NCBI RefSeq assembly: GCF_000179615.1
Contig: NZ_AEDD01000002.1
Span: 62,001-126,000 of the forward strand
Length of the DNA stretch: 64,000 nucleotides
Direction of reading: 5' to 3'
DNA from: Paenibacillus curdlanolyticus YK9
GTDB taxonomy: Bacteria > Bacillota > Bacilli > Paenibacillales > Paenibacillaceae
The position numbers and the translations under genes were made by a program. Under the pieces are notes generated by a model. The model had not been told where the DNA came from. It did not search any database and saw nothing but the letters and a program-made list of their open reading frames with translations. Numbering within the stretch: position 1 is the stretch's first letter; the number at the start of each line of letters is the position of its first letter. This document shows positions 62,529 through 64,000 of the stretch, piece by piece.

Positions 62529-64000
62529 TTGAAGACACTCATCATTGCGGAAAAACCCGATATGGGGAGAAATATCGCAGCCGCAATAGATCCTAAAGCA
62601 AAAAATTACCGTTCCTACCTAGAAGGCGAGCACTACATTATTACATGGGCAATCGGGCATCTTATCGGGCTTGCAGAGCCGGAGGCTTACGACGAGAAAT
62701 ATAAAAAGTGGAACATCAATGATTTGCCCATTATCCCGGAAATGTTCAAGCTTGTGCCGAATCGGAAAACGATGGATCAATTAAAAACGATAGCCGAGCT
62801 GGCAAAGCGCAGCAATTTGCTCATTAATTCTTGCGATGCCGGGCGCGAAGGCCAGCATATTTTTTCACTGATCCAGCGGCACTTGAAGCTCAAGCATCCG
62901 GTAAAGCGTCTTTGGATATCGGATTTGACGCCGGAGACGATCCGTAAAGGGTTTGCGGAGCTGAAGGAAGGCGCGGAGTACGAGAATCTGACCAAAGCGG
63001 CTAGAGCGCGTAGCGAGGCGGATTGGCTCATCGGGATGAACGGCTCGCGCGCCTTTACGACCAAACATAATGTTTTGTTATCGGTCGGTCGTGTTCAAAC
63101 GCCTGTGTTGGCGATCATTTATGATCGGCAGAAGCAAATTGAAGCATTCTCGTCATTGAAGTTTTTTGAACTGGAAGGCCATTTTGCGCAGGGCGAGCTG
63201 GGTTACAAGGGGATGTGGCAGGGCGAACGAATGACCGATCAAACCAAGGCCGATGCGCTGGCAGCTAAGGTGAAGGGGAAGCCGGCACGAATTGCATCCT
63301 ACGAGGTTAAGGACACGAAGGAGTATCCGAACAAGCTGTACGATCTTACGCTGCTCCAGCGGGAAGCGAATGGGAAGTATGGCTTCTCAGCCAAGAAGAC
63401 GCTGGACACCGCTCAAGCGCTTTATGAGAAGCATAAGGTAATCTCCTACCCGAGAACGAACTCGAACTATGTGACGGAGCAAAATATTCCCGAGATGCAC
63501 AAGTCGCTTTCCGCTCTGCAAGGAACAGAGTATGATGATCTCGTACGCGGAGCGAACCGCAATTTGGTCCATAAAGGAAATAAGTTTATATGCAATCCTG
63601 CCAAGGTTGAGGATCACCATGCCATCCTGCCGACGCATCGCAAAGCTTCAGGGCTGCAGCCGGATGAGAAAAAGCTGTATGACCTGATCGTACGACGGTT
63701 TCTTTCCCAGTTCTATCCGCCCGCGGAGTATAAGGTGCATACGGTTATGACGGAGGTCGAGGGCGAAGCGTTCAAGACAACGGTCAAGCAGCTGCTAAGC
63801 ATAGGCTGGAAGGCGATTTATGCCGACCAGAAAAAAGAAAAACCGCGTTCCACGAAAGGTAAGGACGAAGAGGAAGAGGAAGAAGTCGAGGTGAGCGAGC
63901 CGTTCACGATCGACGGCAACGCTTCTGTCCATTGTACGGATGCGATCGTCAAAGAAAAGGATACGCAGCCGCCGAAGCATTACACGGAAGGCACATTGCT
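62529..64000 (+). CDS. topB: DNA topoisomerase III, 3' truncated by window end
   Basis: A type IA topoisomerase, open to the last base, so 490 residues are visible of a protein usually over 700. The N-terminal Toprim part has MKTLIIAEKPDMGRNIA and DAGREGQ, and the active-site Tyr is in ISYPRTNSNYV. It also shows SVGRVQTPVLAI, EDHHAILPT, and a Lys/Glu-rich insertion (DEEEEEEVEVSE) near the end. The start is TTG 62529 behind GGGAG. It resolves DNA junctions and precatenanes. Confidence 0.94.
   Translation, partial: MKTLIIAEKPDMGRNIAAAIDPKAKNYRSYLEGEHYIITWAIGHLIGLAEPEAYDEKYKKWNINDLPIIPEMFKLVPNRKTMDQLKTIAELAKRSNLLINSCDAGREGQHIFSLIQRHLKLKHPVKRLWISDLTPETIRKGFAELKEGAEYENLTKAARARSEADWLIGMNGSRAFTTKHNVLLSVGRVQTPVLAIIYDRQKQIEAFSSLKFFELEGHFAQGELGYKGMWQGERMTDQTKADALAAKVKGKPARIASYEVKDTKEYPNKLYDLTLLQREANGKYGFSAKKTLDTAQALYEKHKVISYPRTNSNYVTEQNIPEMHKSLSALQGTEYDDLVRGANRNLVHKGNKFICNPAKVEDHHAILPTHRKASGLQPDEKKLYDLIVRRFLSQFYPPAEYKVHTVMTEVEGEAFKTTVKQLLSIGWKAIYADQKKEKPRSTKGKDEEEEEEVEVSEPFTIDGNASVHCTDAIVKEKDTQPPKHYTEGTL

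Overview
The window is about 64 kb of a low-to-moderate GC endospore-forming Firmicute chromosome, best explained as Paenibacillaceae (Paenibacillus, Cohnella or a close relative). Spore genes (cotE, spoVK), a Bacillus-type LexA/YneA SOS locus, GlnR-GlnA, a PdhABCD operon and many TTG/GTG starts behind purine-rich ribosome binding sites all fit. The order cotE - mutS - mutL - miaA - hfq - spoVK - hflX - ynbB - glnR - glnA - lexA - yneA - ynzC matches the Bacillus subtilis backbone, with lineage-specific insertions. No rRNA, tRNA, CRISPR array, prophage or insertion sequence was seen, and no gene-free stretch exceeds about 280 bp.

Region 1 (1-21 kb): the end of an aromatic-acid-exporter-like membrane protein, cotE behind a sigma-E-like promoter, a putative amidoligase, then the mismatch-repair/tRNA-modification chain mutS-mutL-methyltransferase-miaA-hfq with tight overlaps. 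Next come a class A PBP, a cyclophilin lipoprotein, a DUF402 (Ntdp-like) protein, a YdcF-like protein, spoVK, hflX, ynbB and glnR-glnA behind a promoter carrying a GlnR-like operator.

Region 2 (21-31.5 kb): divergent lexA and yneA share an intergenic region with four LexA-like boxes. They are followed by ynzC, an aldo/keto reductase, a small membrane protein, a HAD phosphatase, mtnD on the minus strand, metH, rnz and a YdjM/YfhP-type membrane protein.

Region 3 (31.5-41.3 kb) is the most interesting part. The mitomycin-repair pair mrfA-mrfB has a good sigma-A promoter with a LexA-like box in its spacer. It is followed by an oxidoreductase, a HAD-IIA phosphatase, an atypical Fpg/MutM-like glycosylase, an endonuclease IV homologue, a receiver-like cREC protein, an ABC ATPase and an FtsJ-like RNA methyltransferase, many overlapping by 4 bp. 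It reads as a genome and RNA maintenance neighbourhood.

Region 4 (41.3-51.5 kb): a Ser/Thr kinase fused to a degenerate P-loop-like C-terminal domain, an ABC-F ATPase, a two-component pair, an NlpC/P60 peptidase (minus strand), a PhnP-like hydrolase, thiN (minus strand), a TRIC-type channel overlapping a low-molecular-weight phosphatase, and an esterase (minus strand).

Region 5 (51.5-64 kb): the pyruvate dehydrogenase operon, an acyl-CoA thioesterase, thyA-dfrA, a glutamate synthase small subunit without an adjacent large subunit, two poorly known genes (one a membrane-anchored lysozyme-like protein), and the 5' part of a topB topoisomerase III running off the end.
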